A stretch of DNA of 51,069 nt from Streptomyces sp. sk2.1 (GCF_008120935.1 NZ_RDBO01000073.1:8993-60061), one strand, 5' to 3'; numbered from the stretch's first letter, positions 1-8,085 are shown. Numbers and translations: made by a program. Notes: generated by a model not told the origin, from the letters alone.

Positions 1-6
1 GGCCGG

Positions 7-27
7 GGTCTCCCAAGCGGGAAGACC
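7..27 (-). terminator. Hairpin after the 59-aa gene
   Basis: GGTCT(T)CCC pairs with GGGAGACC around a short loop, 15 bases after the stop of the gene at 42-221. One base is bulged. There is no long U-tract, as is usual in high-GC actinobacteria. A terminator role is inferred from position. Confidence 0.45.
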
Positions 28-41
28 GGGTCGGGGGTGGT

Positions 42-221
42 TCAGGCAACGCGGTAGTTACGGGCGTCGTAGCCGAAGTCCGCCCAGTGCTTGGCGTGTT
101 CGGGAGCTACCTCGTTCAGGAGGTGGTCGCGGACCTGGTCGACGTTGGCGTCGGGCACGTTGGTCTGGACGGTGCCGGGGACGGTGTACCCGTCGGGGTC
201 GAGGAGGCGGAGATCGCGCAT
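42..221 (-). CDS. Small protein, 59 aa, unknown function
   Basis: I chose the ATG at 221 because AAAGGGG lies just upstream, although the frame stays open further back. The protein begins MRDLRLLDPDGYTVPG and is mixed and soluble, with no membrane segment or Cys cluster. I do not recognise a family. It is a single-gene transcription unit: a promoter overlapping an ATTGCG palindrome precedes it and a hairpin follows it. The same promoter architecture drives the early operon at 8.4 kb, so the two are probably expressed together. Confidence 0.7.
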   Translation of the reverse strand: MRDLRLLDPDGYTVPGTVQTNVPDANVDQVRDHLLNEVAPEHAKHWADFGYDARNYRVA

Positions 222-259
222 GGTGTGCCCCTTTGTTCTGGGTCGTTGTCGGCTCTGCC

Positions 260-290
260 AGACTAACCCAAATCTTATTGCGTGCGCAAT
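260..290 (-). promoter_or_regulatory. Promoter with ATTGCG-N2-CGCAAT operator (site 1)
   Basis: The 14-bp palindrome ATTGCGTGCGCAAT is at 277-290. Read on the minus strand, TTGCGC inside it (284-289) stands 18 bp before TAGTCT (260-265), a plausible -35/-10 pair. A repressor bound here would cover the -35. Outer CCCAA (267-271) and TTGGG (296-300) extend the dyad loosely. The region down to the RBS is nearly identical to the one at 8.46-8.52 kb, including GGCTCTGCCAGACTA. Confidence 0.7.
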
Positions 291-322
291 GTGAATTGGG
301 AGTTGCGTCCAGACACGACAAA

Positions 323-353
323 GGGCCCGACCCCCGAACCGGGAACCGGGCCC
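323..353 (-). terminator. Hairpin terminator after 373-1215
   Basis: GGGCCCG (323-329) and CGGGCCC (347-353) form a perfect 7-bp stem with a 17-nt loop, 20 bases past the stop of the gene to the right. It separates that transcript from the operator promoter at 260-290. Confidence 0.55.
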
Positions 354-372
354 CACCCCTCCGTGCGGGGGC

Positions 373-1215
373 CTAAACGTCCATCAGGTGCCCCACAGAG
401 CTATCCACGTTCGCAGGCATCACCACCCACAGCCCTGGCGACTGCTGCACCGACATACGCCGAATCCTGGCAGCCCACCCAGTTGGCCACCGCGTCGACT
501 CATCCCACCGCACCCACGACAGATCGATACTTGTGAGATCGAAATTTCTCAAATCTGCGCCTGAGAAGTCGTCAGCAGCTCTTTCCAGCAGATTCTGCGA
601 CTCGGTGGTTGCCAGTCGAACCTCCCGAAGAAGGCGTTGCGCAACGGGAACCTGGCGACGCACAGCCGAGGCCTGAGGCGCACGGAGTAACTTGAGTGTC
701 GCCTCGACATCGTGTCGGATGTACTCGGACAGGTGCAGAAGCCCATGCTGAAGCTCTGGCGTGGGGCGAGGCGCATCGATAACGCGGTTCTGCCCCCCGA
801 CAACTGTCTCCAGCAACCATCGCAAGGCGCGCTCGCGGGCCTGCGTCTCACCTTTGCGGACCCGATACGCAGTTGCCTGGCCCTGATCGATACTCGCGCA
901 GAGGAGCTCTAAGCCTCGTACTTGGTCTCGCATCTGCGGCATCAGCGAGCTGACCATGTGCAGGTCTTCACGGGCCCTGATCCGCTGCGGAAGGGTAAGC
1001 CGGCGCAGCGACGCCTCCAGATCGTCCAGCGCTGCACGTGCCGCGATGGCCTTCAGATCACTCGAGCTGAGCACATTGGCGGCTGGCACGACCACACGCT
1101 TCACTGGAGGGGAGCTGCTGGCCGTAGGGCCGGGCGGCCGGAAAGCCGGGGAGCGCCGGGAGACCACGGCAAGGAACCTGCCCGCGAATGACTCCGCCGC
1201 AATCGCTACCATCAC
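373..1215 (-). CDS. Unknown protein with a short pentapeptide-like C-terminus
   Basis: This is a 280-aa protein. Residues 30-220 are mostly alpha-helical, rich in Arg, Leu and Ala. Near residues 220-245 there is a short run of pentapeptide-type steps (FSGADLRNFDLTSIDL) followed by WVRWDESTRWP, a pattern often seen at the end of actinobacterial pentapeptide proteins. The start is GTG at 1215 or ATG at 1212; the GTG overlaps the stop of the upstream membrane protein gene, so the two are translationally coupled. The pair lies at the edge of the early region and looks like accessory cargo. The function is unknown. Confidence 0.7.
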   Translation of the reverse strand: MMVAIAAESFAGRFLAVVSRRSPAFRPPGPTASSSPPVKRVVVPAANVLSSSDLKAIAARAALDDLEASLRRLTLPQRIRAREDLHMVSSLMPQMRDQVRGLELLCASIDQGQATAYRVRKGETQARERALRWLLETVVGGQNRVIDAPRPTPELQHGLLHLSEYIRHDVEATLKLLRAPQASAVRRQVPVAQRLLREVRLATTESQNLLERAADDFSGADLRNFDLTSIDLSWVRWDESTRWPTGWAARIRRMSVQQSPGLWVVMPANVDSSVGHLMDV

Positions 1216-1766
1216 ACCCCACCTCCAGGTCGGGGATCAGCCGGCTGCGGTTCCGTTGCAGGACCGCCCAACGTCATGCTGCCCGGATCCTGCTGCGCTA
1301 GAACTCCGTTCGCAGGTCCGGAAGGCGGCGGTACTGAAACTTGCTGCTGGGCCTGTTGCTGCGCCTGCTGCTGTTCAACCGCGCCCACCACTGCATCCTT
1401 CCCAAGCCGTACCAGCAGCGGAACGAACGACGTCACTCGTTCAAGAACGGGCAGGGCGCCAGCTCCAACAATAAGTGCGACCCAGGGGGAAACCGCTGGC
1501 GTGCTGGCACTGACAGCCCCAGCTACACCGCCACCGACCACGATCCGGAACACCGCCCCCAGTAAGTAGGGGCCGAGACCTGGGGCGGGCAAGTTTTCCT
1601 CTCCGGGCCGCACATCCATCCGCGGTACGGGTGGGCCTGCGCCAATCGTTGCGGAGGCGACCCTCCATGGCTGCTGCCGGTGCCACTTGATCGCCCGGCA
1701 GTAGTCCAGCGCTTCCATAGCGAAACCGCCGAAAGCCCCCCAGTAGGCAGCATGTAACCAGTTCAT
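1212..1766 (-). CDS. Putative membrane protein, 184 aa
   Basis: Two hydrophobic stretches (about residues 67-87 and 94-112, separated by a Ser/Thr/Pro turn) suggest a membrane hairpin. The tail is rich in Gln (QQQAQQQAQQQ near 130-142) and Pro, and is probably cytoplasmic. No good ribosome site precedes the ATG at 1766, so the message may be short-leadered. It overlaps the downstream pentapeptide-like gene by GTGA. A membrane protein plus a soluble partner in a private two-gene unit suggests a host-interaction or exclusion cassette, but nothing in the sequence proves this. Confidence 0.65.
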   Translation of the reverse strand: MNWLHAAYWGAFGGFAMEALDYCRAIKWHRQQPWRVASATIGAGPPVPRMDVRPGEENLPAPGLGPYLLGAVFRIVVGGGVAGAVSASTPAVSPWVALIVGAGALPVLERVTSFVPLLVRLGKDAVVGAVEQQQAQQQAQQQVSVPPPSGPANGVLAQQDPGSMTLGGPATEPQPADPRPGGGV

Positions 1767-1820
1767 GTTCGGAGGTTACGTACCTGCTGGAGGGCGCGGG
1801 AGGTGTACGGCAGGATCGAC

Positions 1821-2327
1821 TTAGAACGGTGGCTCGTCAGTCCCCCCGCTCCCCCACCCGCCATCGCCACCCGCGCGCCGGCCCGCACCCGGCGTTCCCG
1901 ACGCCCATGGATCCTCAGCACTGGCCTGTCCCTGATCACGCCGCGCCTGCTGTCCCTGACCGCTCGACGCCTTCGTCACCTTGGCAGTCGCGTTCTTCAA
2001 GCTGGGCCCGATCTCCTCCACATCCAGCTCACACACCGTGCGCTTCACACCCTCACGGTCCTCGTACGACCGCTGCTTCAGCCGGCCCTGCACGATCACC
2101 CGCATCCCCTTCGTCAGAGACTCCGCAACATGCTCCGCGGCCTGACGCCACACCGAGCACGTCAGGAACAGGGCGTCCCCGTCCTTCCACTCGTTCGTCT
2201 GCCGGTCGAACACCCGCGGCGTCGACGCCACCCGGAACTTCGCCACCGCGGCGCCGTTCGGGGTGAACCGAAGTTCGGGATCCTCAACTAGATGCCCGCA
2301 AACGGTGATCACTGTCTCGCCTGCCAT
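1821..2327 (-). CDS. ssb: Single-stranded DNA-binding protein
   Basis: The 168-aa protein has the usual SSB plan: an OB-fold over residues 1-105 with the N-terminal strand ([20 protein letters not shown]), the loop with [16 protein letters not shown] and [20 protein letters not shown], then a Gly/Gln/Ala-rich linker and the acidic tip TDEPPF that recruits repair and replication partners. The RBS GAGGGG stands before the ATG. It protects single-stranded DNA during phage or plasmid replication and recombination, and it follows the early operon, which includes RusA. Confidence 0.95.
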   Translation of the reverse strand: MAGETVITVCGHLVEDPELRFTPNGAAVAKFRVASTPRVFDRQTNEWKDGDALFLTCSVWRQAAEHVAESLTKGMRVIVQGRLKQRSYEDREGVKRTVCELDVEEIGPSLKNATAKVTKASSGQGQQARRDQGQASAEDPWASGTPGAGRRAGGDGGWGSGGTDEPPF

Positions 2328-2347
2328 GTTCTGCCCCTCTTCTTTCG

Positions 2348-3154
2348 TCAGCTTGCTCGTGCTACGCCTACGGCCGGAACCGGCCCTGTCCGCCCGTTGA
2401 GCCCTGCCCGCGACACTTCCTTCGGCTTCGGGCCTCGCGGTGCCCTGATCGGGCCACCCGCGTCCCGGTAACTCACCCCGGACAGCAAGGACGTGATCGT
2501 CTTCCTGGACCGGCCGTACTGCATCGACAGCTCCAGGTCCGTCACCCCACCCGCCGCGTACTTCTCACGGATCTCGACGACCTGAGCAGCGGTGAAATCG
2601 GTCTGCTTCTTGCCGCTTCGCAGCACCGAGGGAAGCTCCCGTCCTGCCCGCGTGTACGCCTTCCGCAACCGGTTCACCGCGTTCGCAGTGGTCCCTTTCG
2701 GGAGGCGGCGCAGCTGGTCAACCTGACGGAGCGACATGCCACGGCCCGCGCACTTCTCCAGCGCCACCAGCAGCTCGGCATCCGAAACGTTCACCGGGTA
2801 CCCGTCCACGAAGCGCTGCACAGCAACAGGGTCGACGTACTCACTGCCGCAGTCGGGATCAGGCACCGCCGCCAGGTCACGGACCGGACGGTGCTCACCC
2901 CAGTGCGGGACCGTCAGCGCCCCGTTCTCGTTGAAGTCCAGCCAGCCCAGCGCCCGGCCCATCGGCTGCTCCGGGTCGACCAGGCCGGCGAGGACGACTA
3001 TGAGGGCGTTGCGCTGCGCATCGTCCAGGCCGGCCAGCACTTCCTGAATGTCCTCAGGGCCACCATCTCCGTGGACCAGGACGGCCAGGTGCGCGGCCAC
3101 AGGCAGCATGTCCTCGGCAAGGTCGCCGCGCTGCTCGGCAGTCAGGCCACTCAT
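2348..3154 (-). CDS. Helix-turn-helix protein, 268 aa
   Basis: The N-terminal half (1-125) is acidic and helical with no known fold. The C-terminal half has two helix-turn-helix-like stretches: about 125-165 ([20 protein letters not shown]) and 185-225, where [20 protein letters not shown] looks like a recognition helix pair of the kind found in phage HNH-associated and terminase-associated proteins. The tail is basic. ATGA overlap with the upstream WhiB-like gene. Likely a DNA-binding regulator; the target is unknown. Confidence 0.7.
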   Translation of the reverse strand: MSGLTAEQRGDLAEDMLPVAAHLAVLVHGDGGPEDIQEVLAGLDDAQRNALIVVLAGLVDPEQPMGRALGWLDFNENGALTVPHWGEHRPVRDLAAVPDPDCGSEYVDPVAVQRFVDGYPVNVSDAELLVALEKCAGRGMSLRQVDQLRRLPKGTTANAVNRLRKAYTRAGRELPSVLRSGKKQTDFTAAQVVEIREKYAAGGVTDLELSMQYGRSRKTITSLLSGVSYRDAGGPIRAPRGPKPKEVSRAGLNGRTGPVPAVGVARAS

Positions 3155-3834
3155 GCCGCGGCCTCCGTTTCCGTCACAGCCCTGAGAATGTCCGAGACGC
3201 CCTTCGCGCCGTTCGTGCTAGGAATCCCCAGGTACGCGGCAATGTCGGCCCTCCGCGCCCCACGCTCGTGCAACGCCACAATCACGTCCACGTAGTCGTC
3301 TCTCAGCTGCGCCCGCCACGACCTGCGATCGCCCGGCCCCAGTCGGGCCATACGCGACCCCTGCCCGCCGGACCACCACACCGCAACCCGCACCGTCACC
3401 ACATCGACGAACAGGCCGTCCTCGCGAAGCGCAGCCGTCATGCCCTCCAAGGACCGGCAGCCAGCCTTCAGCTGTCGCAGCCGCCACAGCCACCGCGGGG
3501 AGACCAACACCCTGGCCATGGCCAAGTTCGGAACGTTCCCCAGCAACTCCTCCAACTCCAGCGCCCGCCGCTGCTCCGGGTCGAGCCCGCCACCAACACC
3601 CCACCGGTAGATCGCATCGTCCGACTGCCGCTGGTTGCTCAGGCACTCGACGATGACGGGGCACCCGACACACAGAGCACGTGCACGCTCCTTGCGCGAC
3701 TTGATCGTGCTGTAGAAATCGTCGGCAAGTTTGCCGACGAACTCGCCGCGGCAGACGCTGCGGGTCTTCCAGTCCGGGGATGCGGGCGCGGCGTAACTCC
3801 TACTGCGGCGCGTATCCGCGTTGAGGATCGTCAT
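3151..3834 (-). CDS. WhiB-like iron-sulfur regulator with C-terminal extension
   Basis: This is a 227-aa protein. Four cysteines (C28, C55, C58, C64) in the pattern C-X26-C-X2-C-X5-C fit the [4Fe-4S] ligand set of the Wbl family. They are followed by RWGVGGGLDPEQRR, the family's G-W-G-G turn region. Residues 110-227 are an unusually long C-terminal extension ending in an HTH-like segment (ARRADIAAYLGIPSTNG). Wbl proteins bind the host sigma factor HrdB/SigA region 4, so a phage-borne one may redirect host transcription. Overlaps both neighbours by ATGA. Confidence 0.88.
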   Translation of the reverse strand: MTILNADTRRSRSYAAPASPDWKTRSVCRGEFVGKLADDFYSTIKSRKERARALCVGCPVIVECLSNQRQSDDAIYRWGVGGGLDPEQRRALELEELLGNVPNLAMARVLVSPRWLWRLRQLKAGCRSLEGMTAALREDGLFVDVVTVRVAVWWSGGQGSRMARLGPGDRRSWRAQLRDDYVDVIVALHERGARRADIAAYLGIPSTNGAKGVSDILRAVTETEAAA

Positions 3835-4340
3835 GAGGGGTCTCCGAGGGTGTAGAGGCGGATGAGTGCTCCGGGCTGGTCGAGGGCGTCGGGGTGCTCG
3901 CCGGGGAAGGTCTTGGTGGCGGTGACGCGGATGATGCGGGAGTCGTCGACGACTCCGCCGCCGTCCGCGATGCCGTCGAACGTGGAGCGGATGAGCTTGT
4001 CGACGTCGCCGCTGTGCCGTGTGGTGGGCCAGGTACGCCGACGCTTGGGGGCTGAGGCGGGCTTGAGGACGGTGAAGACGATGTCGGCTTCGAGGGGACC
4101 GTCGAGGGGCGGGTAGAGAGTGGAGACGGTGCCGGTGCGCTGTGTGTGGATGGCGTCCTCGGTGGCTCGGGTGACGAGGGCCCGCCAGGGCTTGACGCGC
4201 TTGGACTGTTCGACGAGGACTGCGGAGACCCGGCCGGAGGCGGCGTTGCGGCGGTGCCCGGCATAGCGCTTGCTGCCCTGGGGTGCTGGCCGGCCGTGGA
4301 CGACGATGGTGAGACGGAGTTCGCGGGCGAGGGTGGTCAT
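3831..4340 (-). CDS. RusA-like Holliday junction resolvase
   Basis: I start at the ATG at 4340, which overlaps the upstream stop as ATGA; this gives 169 aa. The N-terminus carries VHGRPAPQGSKR, the usual RusA opening. GDVDKLIRSTFDGI places D112 and D114 where E. coli RusA has D70 and D72, and VVDDSRII supplies the later Asp (D132/D133). RusA enzymes are Mg-dependent dimers that cut four-way junctions. Together with the Rad52/ERF-like protein and SSB it gives the element its own recombination set. Confidence 0.9.
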   Translation of the reverse strand: MTTLARELRLTIVVHGRPAPQGSKRYAGHRRNAASGRVSAVLVEQSKRVKPWRALVTRATEDAIHTQRTGTVSTLYPPLDGPLEADIVFTVLKPASAPKRRRTWPTTRHSGDVDKLIRSTFDGIADGGGVVDDSRIIRVTATKTFPGEHPDALDQPGALIRLYTLGDPS

Positions 4341-4762
4341 CTGGCCGCCTCCGTCTGTTGGGCGAGGACGGCGGTCAGGACGTCGACCGGCGGGGTCCAG
4401 AAGCCAAGGGCGCCCTTCGCGGGGACCGGTGTGGGGAGAGCGATAACGTCGGCAAGGGCCCAGTGGAAGTAGCCGCTCATCCCCCACGGCGCGCAGCAGC
4501 CACCTTCATCGAAGTGGCAGCCGCCCAGGGTGGTGATGGCAACGATCGCGGACCGGTGATCGGGCCAGATGCCGATGCCGTCGGTGAGTTCCTGAGGGAC
4601 ATCGAAGCTCGGCTGACGGGTGCGGTCGATGTCGGCTGCAGCGTGGATGAGGATGCGGGTACCGATGTGTTTGGCGGGGACGGGCCAGCTGCGGTTCTCG
4701 GTCCGCTTCGCCCCGTGGGCAATGGCAGCTGTCCAGTGCTGCCGGATGGTGAGGGCTTTCAT
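4337..4762 (-). CDS. ASCH/PUA-like domain protein
   Basis: The 141-aa protein opens MKALTIRQHWTAAIAHGAKR then TENRSWP, the signature of small ASCH-fold proteins (K-A-L-T-I-R-Q-x-W ... E-N-R-x-W). Later GIWPDHRSAIVAITTLGGCH fits the beta-barrel core. ASCH domains are related to PUA RNA-binding folds and some members act on modified nucleotides; the substrate here is not evident. ATGA overlaps on both sides place it firmly in the early operon. Confidence 0.8.
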   Translation of the reverse strand: MKALTIRQHWTAAIAHGAKRTENRSWPVPAKHIGTRILIHAAADIDRTRQPSFDVPQELTDGIGIWPDHRSAIVAITTLGGCHFDEGGCCAPWGMSGYFHWALADVIALPTPVPAKGALGFWTPPVDVLTAVLAQQTEAAR

Positions 4763-4980
4763 GCGTTGAGCTCCTGTATGGGGCGGGGGCCGTGGGGTGT
4801 CATGCGGAGGTAGGTGGCGTGGCCGGGGCGGTGGCCTATGTGGACGGCCAGGCAGTACTGGCAGCGGTAGGTGCGGAAGTCGGGTCCGCCTTCGCCGCGT
4901 ATCTGTCGGGTCTTGCGTCGTGCGGATCGACGGCTGGGGAAGCGCGTCTTGCCGAGGCAGGCGATCTCGTACTCGGTCAC
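4759..4980 (-). CDS. Small zinc-ribbon-like protein, 73 aa
   Basis: The GTG start at 4980 overlaps the stop of the DUF5131 gene (GTGA). C9, C40, C43, H47 and H50 (YRCQYCLAVHIGH) form a probable zinc knuckle, preceded by a basic helix RRSARRKTRQIR. Small proteins of this shape are common in actinophage early regions. Probably binds nucleic acid; the role is unknown. Confidence 0.75.
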   Translation of the reverse strand: MTEYEIACLGKTRFPSRRSARRKTRQIRGEGGPDFRTYRCQYCLAVHIGHRPGHATYLRMTPHGPRPIQELNA

Positions 4981-5885
4981 CGGGGGGCCGGGTACTCGCG
5001 GACGCGGAGGTGCGCCGGCCAGTACTGGGGGTCGCCGCCCTTGGTGTCGCCGTGGGCTGCGACGGTCTTGCCGTTCACGGTCCAGTTGCGGGCCCAGGCG
5101 GAGCCGAGCTGCTTCACGAACGGCGCGGTGGCGGTCTCGGCCGCGTTGACGAGCAGGTCTTCCACCCAGCTGATCTGCAGCGGGCGGGCGCCGGGTCCAG
5201 ACTCGCCGCCGATGATCAGCCAGTCGATGTCGGACAGGTCGAGGCTCGGTGTGGGGCCGAGGAGCGGTTCGGCGGAGATGAACCGGATGGCGGCCGGGGT
5301 CTCGCGGAGCGCGTCGGCTCGGCGCACGTAGTCGGCGGACTCGATGGACGTTCCGATCCACACGTTCGGCAGAGGCCAGCTGCTGCGGTGGTAGATGCCG
5401 TGCTCCAGGCCCGGAATGTAGGTCGGGCTGTGAGAGGTCGCTGCCCACTCCATGGAGGAGCGGAGGTGCTCGCCGGGCGGGTGGCCGGCGCCGCAGGTGC
5501 ACAGATCGGTGAGGATGCGTGCGGCGCGCTCGGGGCGCTTGGTGAGGATCTGGTAGGTGTGCTGTGGCGTCGCGGCCATGACGGCGAACACGCGGGCCAG
5601 GAACTCCTGCGGCACCCGGGCGTGGAAGAGGTCGCTCATGGAGTTCACGAAGACCTTGCGGGGCTTCTTCCAGCGCAGGGGTTCGGTGAGGGTGTCGGGG
5701 TGGGCGGTGAGCGCGAAGCCGGGGCCGGAGGTCTTGGGGTGGCCGTCGTTCTGGTACTTGGCGGAGCCCATGCCCTTGAGGCGCTTGGCCATGGTGAGGG
5801 CGTAGCAGTTGTCGCATCCGGGGCTGATGCGGTCGCAGCCGGTGGTGGGGTTCCAGGTCTGCTCGGTCCATTCGATGGTGGTCAC
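4977..5885 (-). CDS. DUF5131 (phage Gp37/Gp68) family protein
   Basis: The 302-aa protein begins with GTG at 5885, overlapping the previous stop. The opening TTIEWTEQTWNPTTGC and the cysteine set C17, C24, C27 (GCDRISPGCDNCYA) are the hallmark of the family, whose members resemble radical-SAM proteins. Further family blocks follow: VFVNSMSDLFH near 87, QILTKRPERA near 122, NVWIGTSIES near 180 and WLIIGGESGPGARP near 230. Found widely in phages, including those of actinobacteria; the reaction is not established. It lies in the middle of the early operon. Confidence 0.9.
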   Translation of the reverse strand: MTTIEWTEQTWNPTTGCDRISPGCDNCYALTMAKRLKGMGSAKYQNDGHPKTSGPGFALTAHPDTLTEPLRWKKPRKVFVNSMSDLFHARVPQEFLARVFAVMAATPQHTYQILTKRPERAARILTDLCTCGAGHPPGEHLRSSMEWAATSHSPTYIPGLEHGIYHRSSWPLPNVWIGTSIESADYVRRADALRETPAAIRFISAEPLLGPTPSLDLSDIDWLIIGGESGPGARPLQISWVEDLLVNAAETATAPFVKQLGSAWARNWTVNGKTVAAHGDTKGGDPQYWPAHLRVREYPAPR

Positions 5886-6244
5886 TGGTCGGCCTCCTGG
5901 TCGAGTACTTGGGTGATGGCGAGGGTGATGGGGATGGCTCCGTCGGCGGTGGCTGTGCAGCGGGTCCAGGTGCCGTCGTTGGTGAGTCGGGCGTGCCGGT
6001 GGTGGGCCATGTCGGCGTACATGCGGCCCGGGAGGATGGCGTTGACCTCGAGGACGAACGGGTCGTGATCGTGGTGGCCGATGCGGCAGAGGTTGCCGTT
6101 CCAGATGCGGTAGCCGGGGTGGCCCGGGTGGGGGCGGCCGAGCTGGTTGGGGCCGTTCTCGGCGAGCACGAGGGCGTTCAGGTTGGCCTGGGCGAGTGCG
6201 GCGCCGAGGATGACGAGGTACGTCTGGTCGGGGGTGGTGGTCAC
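5882..6244 (-). CDS. Hypothetical early protein, 120 aa
   Basis: I do not recognise a family. The sequence is soluble, with a helical start, a His-rich centre (RIGHHDHDPF and MAHHRHARL around residues 53-86) and a C-terminal helix. It overlaps both neighbours (ATGA upstream, GTGA downstream), so it is certainly translated as part of the operon. Confidence 0.7.
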   Translation of the reverse strand: MTTTPDQTYLVILGAALAQANLNALVLAENGPNQLGRPHPGHPGYRIWNGNLCRIGHHDHDPFVLEVNAILPGRMYADMAHHRHARLTNDGTWTRCTATADGAIPITLAITQVLDQEADQ

Positions 6245-6426
6245 GACGTTGTCTCCTCAGCGGTCCAGGTAAGGCGGCGGCGGAAGGCGGCAGCCAGTCC
6301 GACGACCGCAACGTGGTCGCCTTCGTGGCCGACTTCCAAGTCGCAGAGCTGCCCGGCGTGAAGGTCGTCACCTGGAAACTCGGCGGTGCAGAGATGGGCA
6401 TCGCCATAGCCGGACTGCTGGGTCAC
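6241..6426 (-). CDS. Small Cys/His protein with C-x5-H-x3-H motif
   Basis: A 61-aa protein with C13, C28, H34 and H38 (LCDLEVGHEGDH), a likely zinc site, followed by FRRRLTWTAEE. The same C-x5-H-x3-H arrangement with an HxGDH core recurs in the 140-aa protein at 6833-7255, so the operon carries two versions of one small module. Overlaps the next gene by ATGA. Function unknown. Confidence 0.7.
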   Translation of the reverse strand: MTQQSGYGDAHLCTAEFPGDDLHAGQLCDLEVGHEGDHVAVVGLAAAFRRRLTWTAEETTS

Positions 6427-6435
6427 TTTGCTTCC

Positions 6436-6684
6436 TCACTTTGAGGCGGAGTTGGGGTGGCTGCATCGGCCGGTGAGGCACGGCTGGGCGCGGCGGGTCC
6501 ACTCGTCCCGGCCGATGAGTTCGTGTCGCCAACCCGTCGCGGCTTCCTTGCGCCGGTCGGCGATGCGCGGGGTGAACTCCTTGTGGGCGTCCTCGGCGAG
6601 CCGGCCGACGTAGGCTGCGAGGACGGAGCCGGTGACGCAGCCTTCGGGGTTGATGCGGATCCAGAATTCGCGGTTCGTGTTCAC
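6436..6684 (-). CDS. Hypothetical early protein, 82 aa
   Basis: Begins MNTNREFWIRINPEGCVTGS and continues with a charged helix (EDAHKEFTPRIADRRKEA). No family recognised. The ATG at 6684 overlaps the stop of the small membrane protein upstream, so it belongs to the same operon. Confidence 0.65.
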   Translation of the reverse strand: MNTNREFWIRINPEGCVTGSVLAAYVGRLAEDAHKEFTPRIADRRKEAATGWRHELIGRDEWTRRAQPCLTGRCSHPNSASK

Positions 6685-6836
6685 GGCTGGGGGTGCTCCT
6701 TAGGGTCCTGGTGTCGGCGGTTCTGCGGGTTGGTGGTGTGAGTGCCGTGGCCGTGCTGGGAGGCGCAGATCATGGCGATGGCGATGAGTCCCAGCACGGC
6801 GGCGATGACGGTGGGTGCGGTGGGCGGCCAGGTCAC
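6681..6836 (-). CDS. Small single-span membrane protein, 51 aa
   Basis: The GTG at 6836 overlaps the upstream stop (GTGA). Residues 8-25 (PTVIAAVLGLIAIAMICA) form one hydrophobic helix, followed by a hydrophilic tail rich in His, Asn and Pro. Small membrane proteins are common in phage early operons; no function can be assigned. Confidence 0.65.
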   Translation of the reverse strand: MTWPPTAPTVIAAVLGLIAIAMICASQHGHGTHTTNPQNRRHQDPKEHPQP

Positions 6837-7255
6837 GTGGTGGTGGCTTCGCCCGGCGGGCGGATGCGGGTGGCGTCTGCGTAGTCGTCGGACCAGAAGT
6901 GGTTCTTCGCCGCGTTGCGGTGGTCGCCCTGGTGCCGCACAGGAAGCGCGCACTGCGACGTCCCCAGCGACGTGGTCATCTGCGACGGGCAGTGCTGCGC
7001 CGCCTCCAGCTCGGCGACCCGGGCCCGCAGTTGGCTCTCGACCTGACAGGCGCCACGGACGATCCGCTGGTAGTCCTCCTCGGCCAGCACGGCGGAACGC
7101 TTCAGCCGGTCCACCTCCGCGGCCAGCGCCAGCGCGATCTCGTGCAGGGCCTTCTCCACGCCGTCGTTGTACGTGGCCGTCGACCAGGTCGACGTGCGCT
7201 CGCCGTACTGCCGCAGCCGGGTCAGGGCCGCGTCCGGCGTCATCGGGGCGTTCAT
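6833..7255 (-). CDS. Coiled-coil protein with C-terminal Cys/His motif, 140 aa
   Basis: The start at ATG 7255 overlaps the previous stop. Residues 30-86 are a long amphipathic helix (KALHEIALALAAEVDRLKRS and QVESQLRARVAELEAA), probably a coiled coil. The end carries C89, C102, H108 and H112 (QCALPVRHQGDH), the same C-x5-H-x3-H knuckle seen in the 61-aa protein at 6241-6426. Likely an oligomeric nucleic-acid or protein-binding factor; not a recognised family. Confidence 0.7.
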   Translation of the reverse strand: MNAPMTPDAALTRLRQYGERTSTWSTATYNDGVEKALHEIALALAAEVDRLKRSAVLAEEDYQRIVRGACQVESQLRARVAELEAAQHCPSQMTTSLGTSQCALPVRHQGDHRNAAKNHFWSDDYADATRIRPPGEATTT

Positions 7256-7518
7256 GCGGCACCTGCCCGGAAGGTGTGGGCGAGTTCGGTCTCCGCGAAG
7301 GTGATGGCGCGCTGCTCGCGGTGGATCTCCCAGACGCGGTCGGCGTACCCGGTGACGTAGCCGGTGTTCGGGTGGTCGTCGATGAGGTAGCTGAGGCGGG
7401 TGATGAGGGTGTCGAGGGTGGTTCCGGTGTGGTGGTCGTCGTAGGCGTCGGCGCGGCCGGCGTAGTAGTCGGGGTCCTGGCCGCCGAGGATGGCGGTGGT
7501 GATGGTCATGGCGGTCAT
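7252..7518 (-). CDS. Hypothetical early protein, 88 aa
   Basis: Two ATGs are possible (7518 and 7509) and neither has a strong ribosome site; I give the longer form. The protein is acidic, with DPDYYAGRADAYDDHHTG and a C-terminal helix. The phrase YYAGRADAYDDH resembles small actinobacterial proteins described only as hypothetical. It overlaps the following gene by ATGA. Confidence 0.6.
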   Translation of the reverse strand: MTAMTITTAILGGQDPDYYAGRADAYDDHHTGTTLDTLITRLSYLIDDHPNTGYVTGYADRVWEIHREQRAITFAETELAHTFRAGAA

Positions 7519-7547
7519 GGCGTGGTGTCCGTTTCGTGGTGGGGCGG

Positions 7548-7976
7548 TCAGGCGGCGGTCTGGTGGGGGGTGTCGGTGAGGGTGTCGGCGGTCTGGGCGG
7601 CGCGGAGGATGGCGCCGATGACCTCGGAGGTGGTCGGGGGCTGTTGGTCGGGCCAGGTGGGGGTGGTGGCCCAGTGGGTGACGTGCTCGATGTGGTCGTC
7701 GGCACTGGTGTCGGGGTCGGTGGGCGGCTGGGTGGGGAGGATCGCGGAGAGCATGTGGATGGCGTCCATGGCGGGCTCGCACATGCGGATCTGGAGGAGG
7801 GCGGTGTCCTCGTCGGTGAGGAAGCAGTTCGGGGTCTTGCCGGTGGTGGCGCGGAAGATGGCGGCGCAGATGTCGAGGCGGCCGTCGGCGCTGGCGAACT
7901 GCTTGCCGGTGTGGAGGCCGTAGTAGCTGAGGATGTGGGCGGTGGTGCGGAGGATGGTTCCGGTGCTGCTGGCCAT
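7548..7976 (-). CDS. DUF6197-like protein, 142 aa
   Basis: ATG at 7976 with GGGAGA placed 6-8 bases upstream. The layout ILRTTAHILSYYGLHTGKQ, then GRLDICAAIFRATTG and a helical tail, matches the small DUF6197 proteins of Streptomyces and their phages, in which a helix with R-A-A-x-x-I is followed by a G-x-x-C-x-x-G/A-A-I turn. I see this by pattern only. No enzymatic residues are apparent. Confidence 0.65.
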   Translation of the reverse strand: MASSTGTILRTTAHILSYYGLHTGKQFASADGRLDICAAIFRATTGKTPNCFLTDEDTALLQIRMCEPAMDAIHMLSAILPTQPPTDPDTSADDHIEHVTHWATTPTWPDQQPPTTSEVIGAILRAAQTADTLTDTPHQTAA

Positions 7977-8085
7977 GGCGGTCTCCCAGTCCGGGCGTGG
8001 TGTGGGTGTGGTCGGGCACCCGGCCCCGGGAGCTACTGCGCACCCCATCGGGTGTGGTGCTCGACTCGGGGCCGGGGAGCGTGTG

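Noticed and set aside
4797..6068. A 423-codon plus-strand frame antisense to the DUF5131 gene
   Set aside because: It lies opposite clearly recognisable proteins, is almost entirely Gly/Ala/Arg/Val, and is a typical antisense frame of GC-rich coding DNA.
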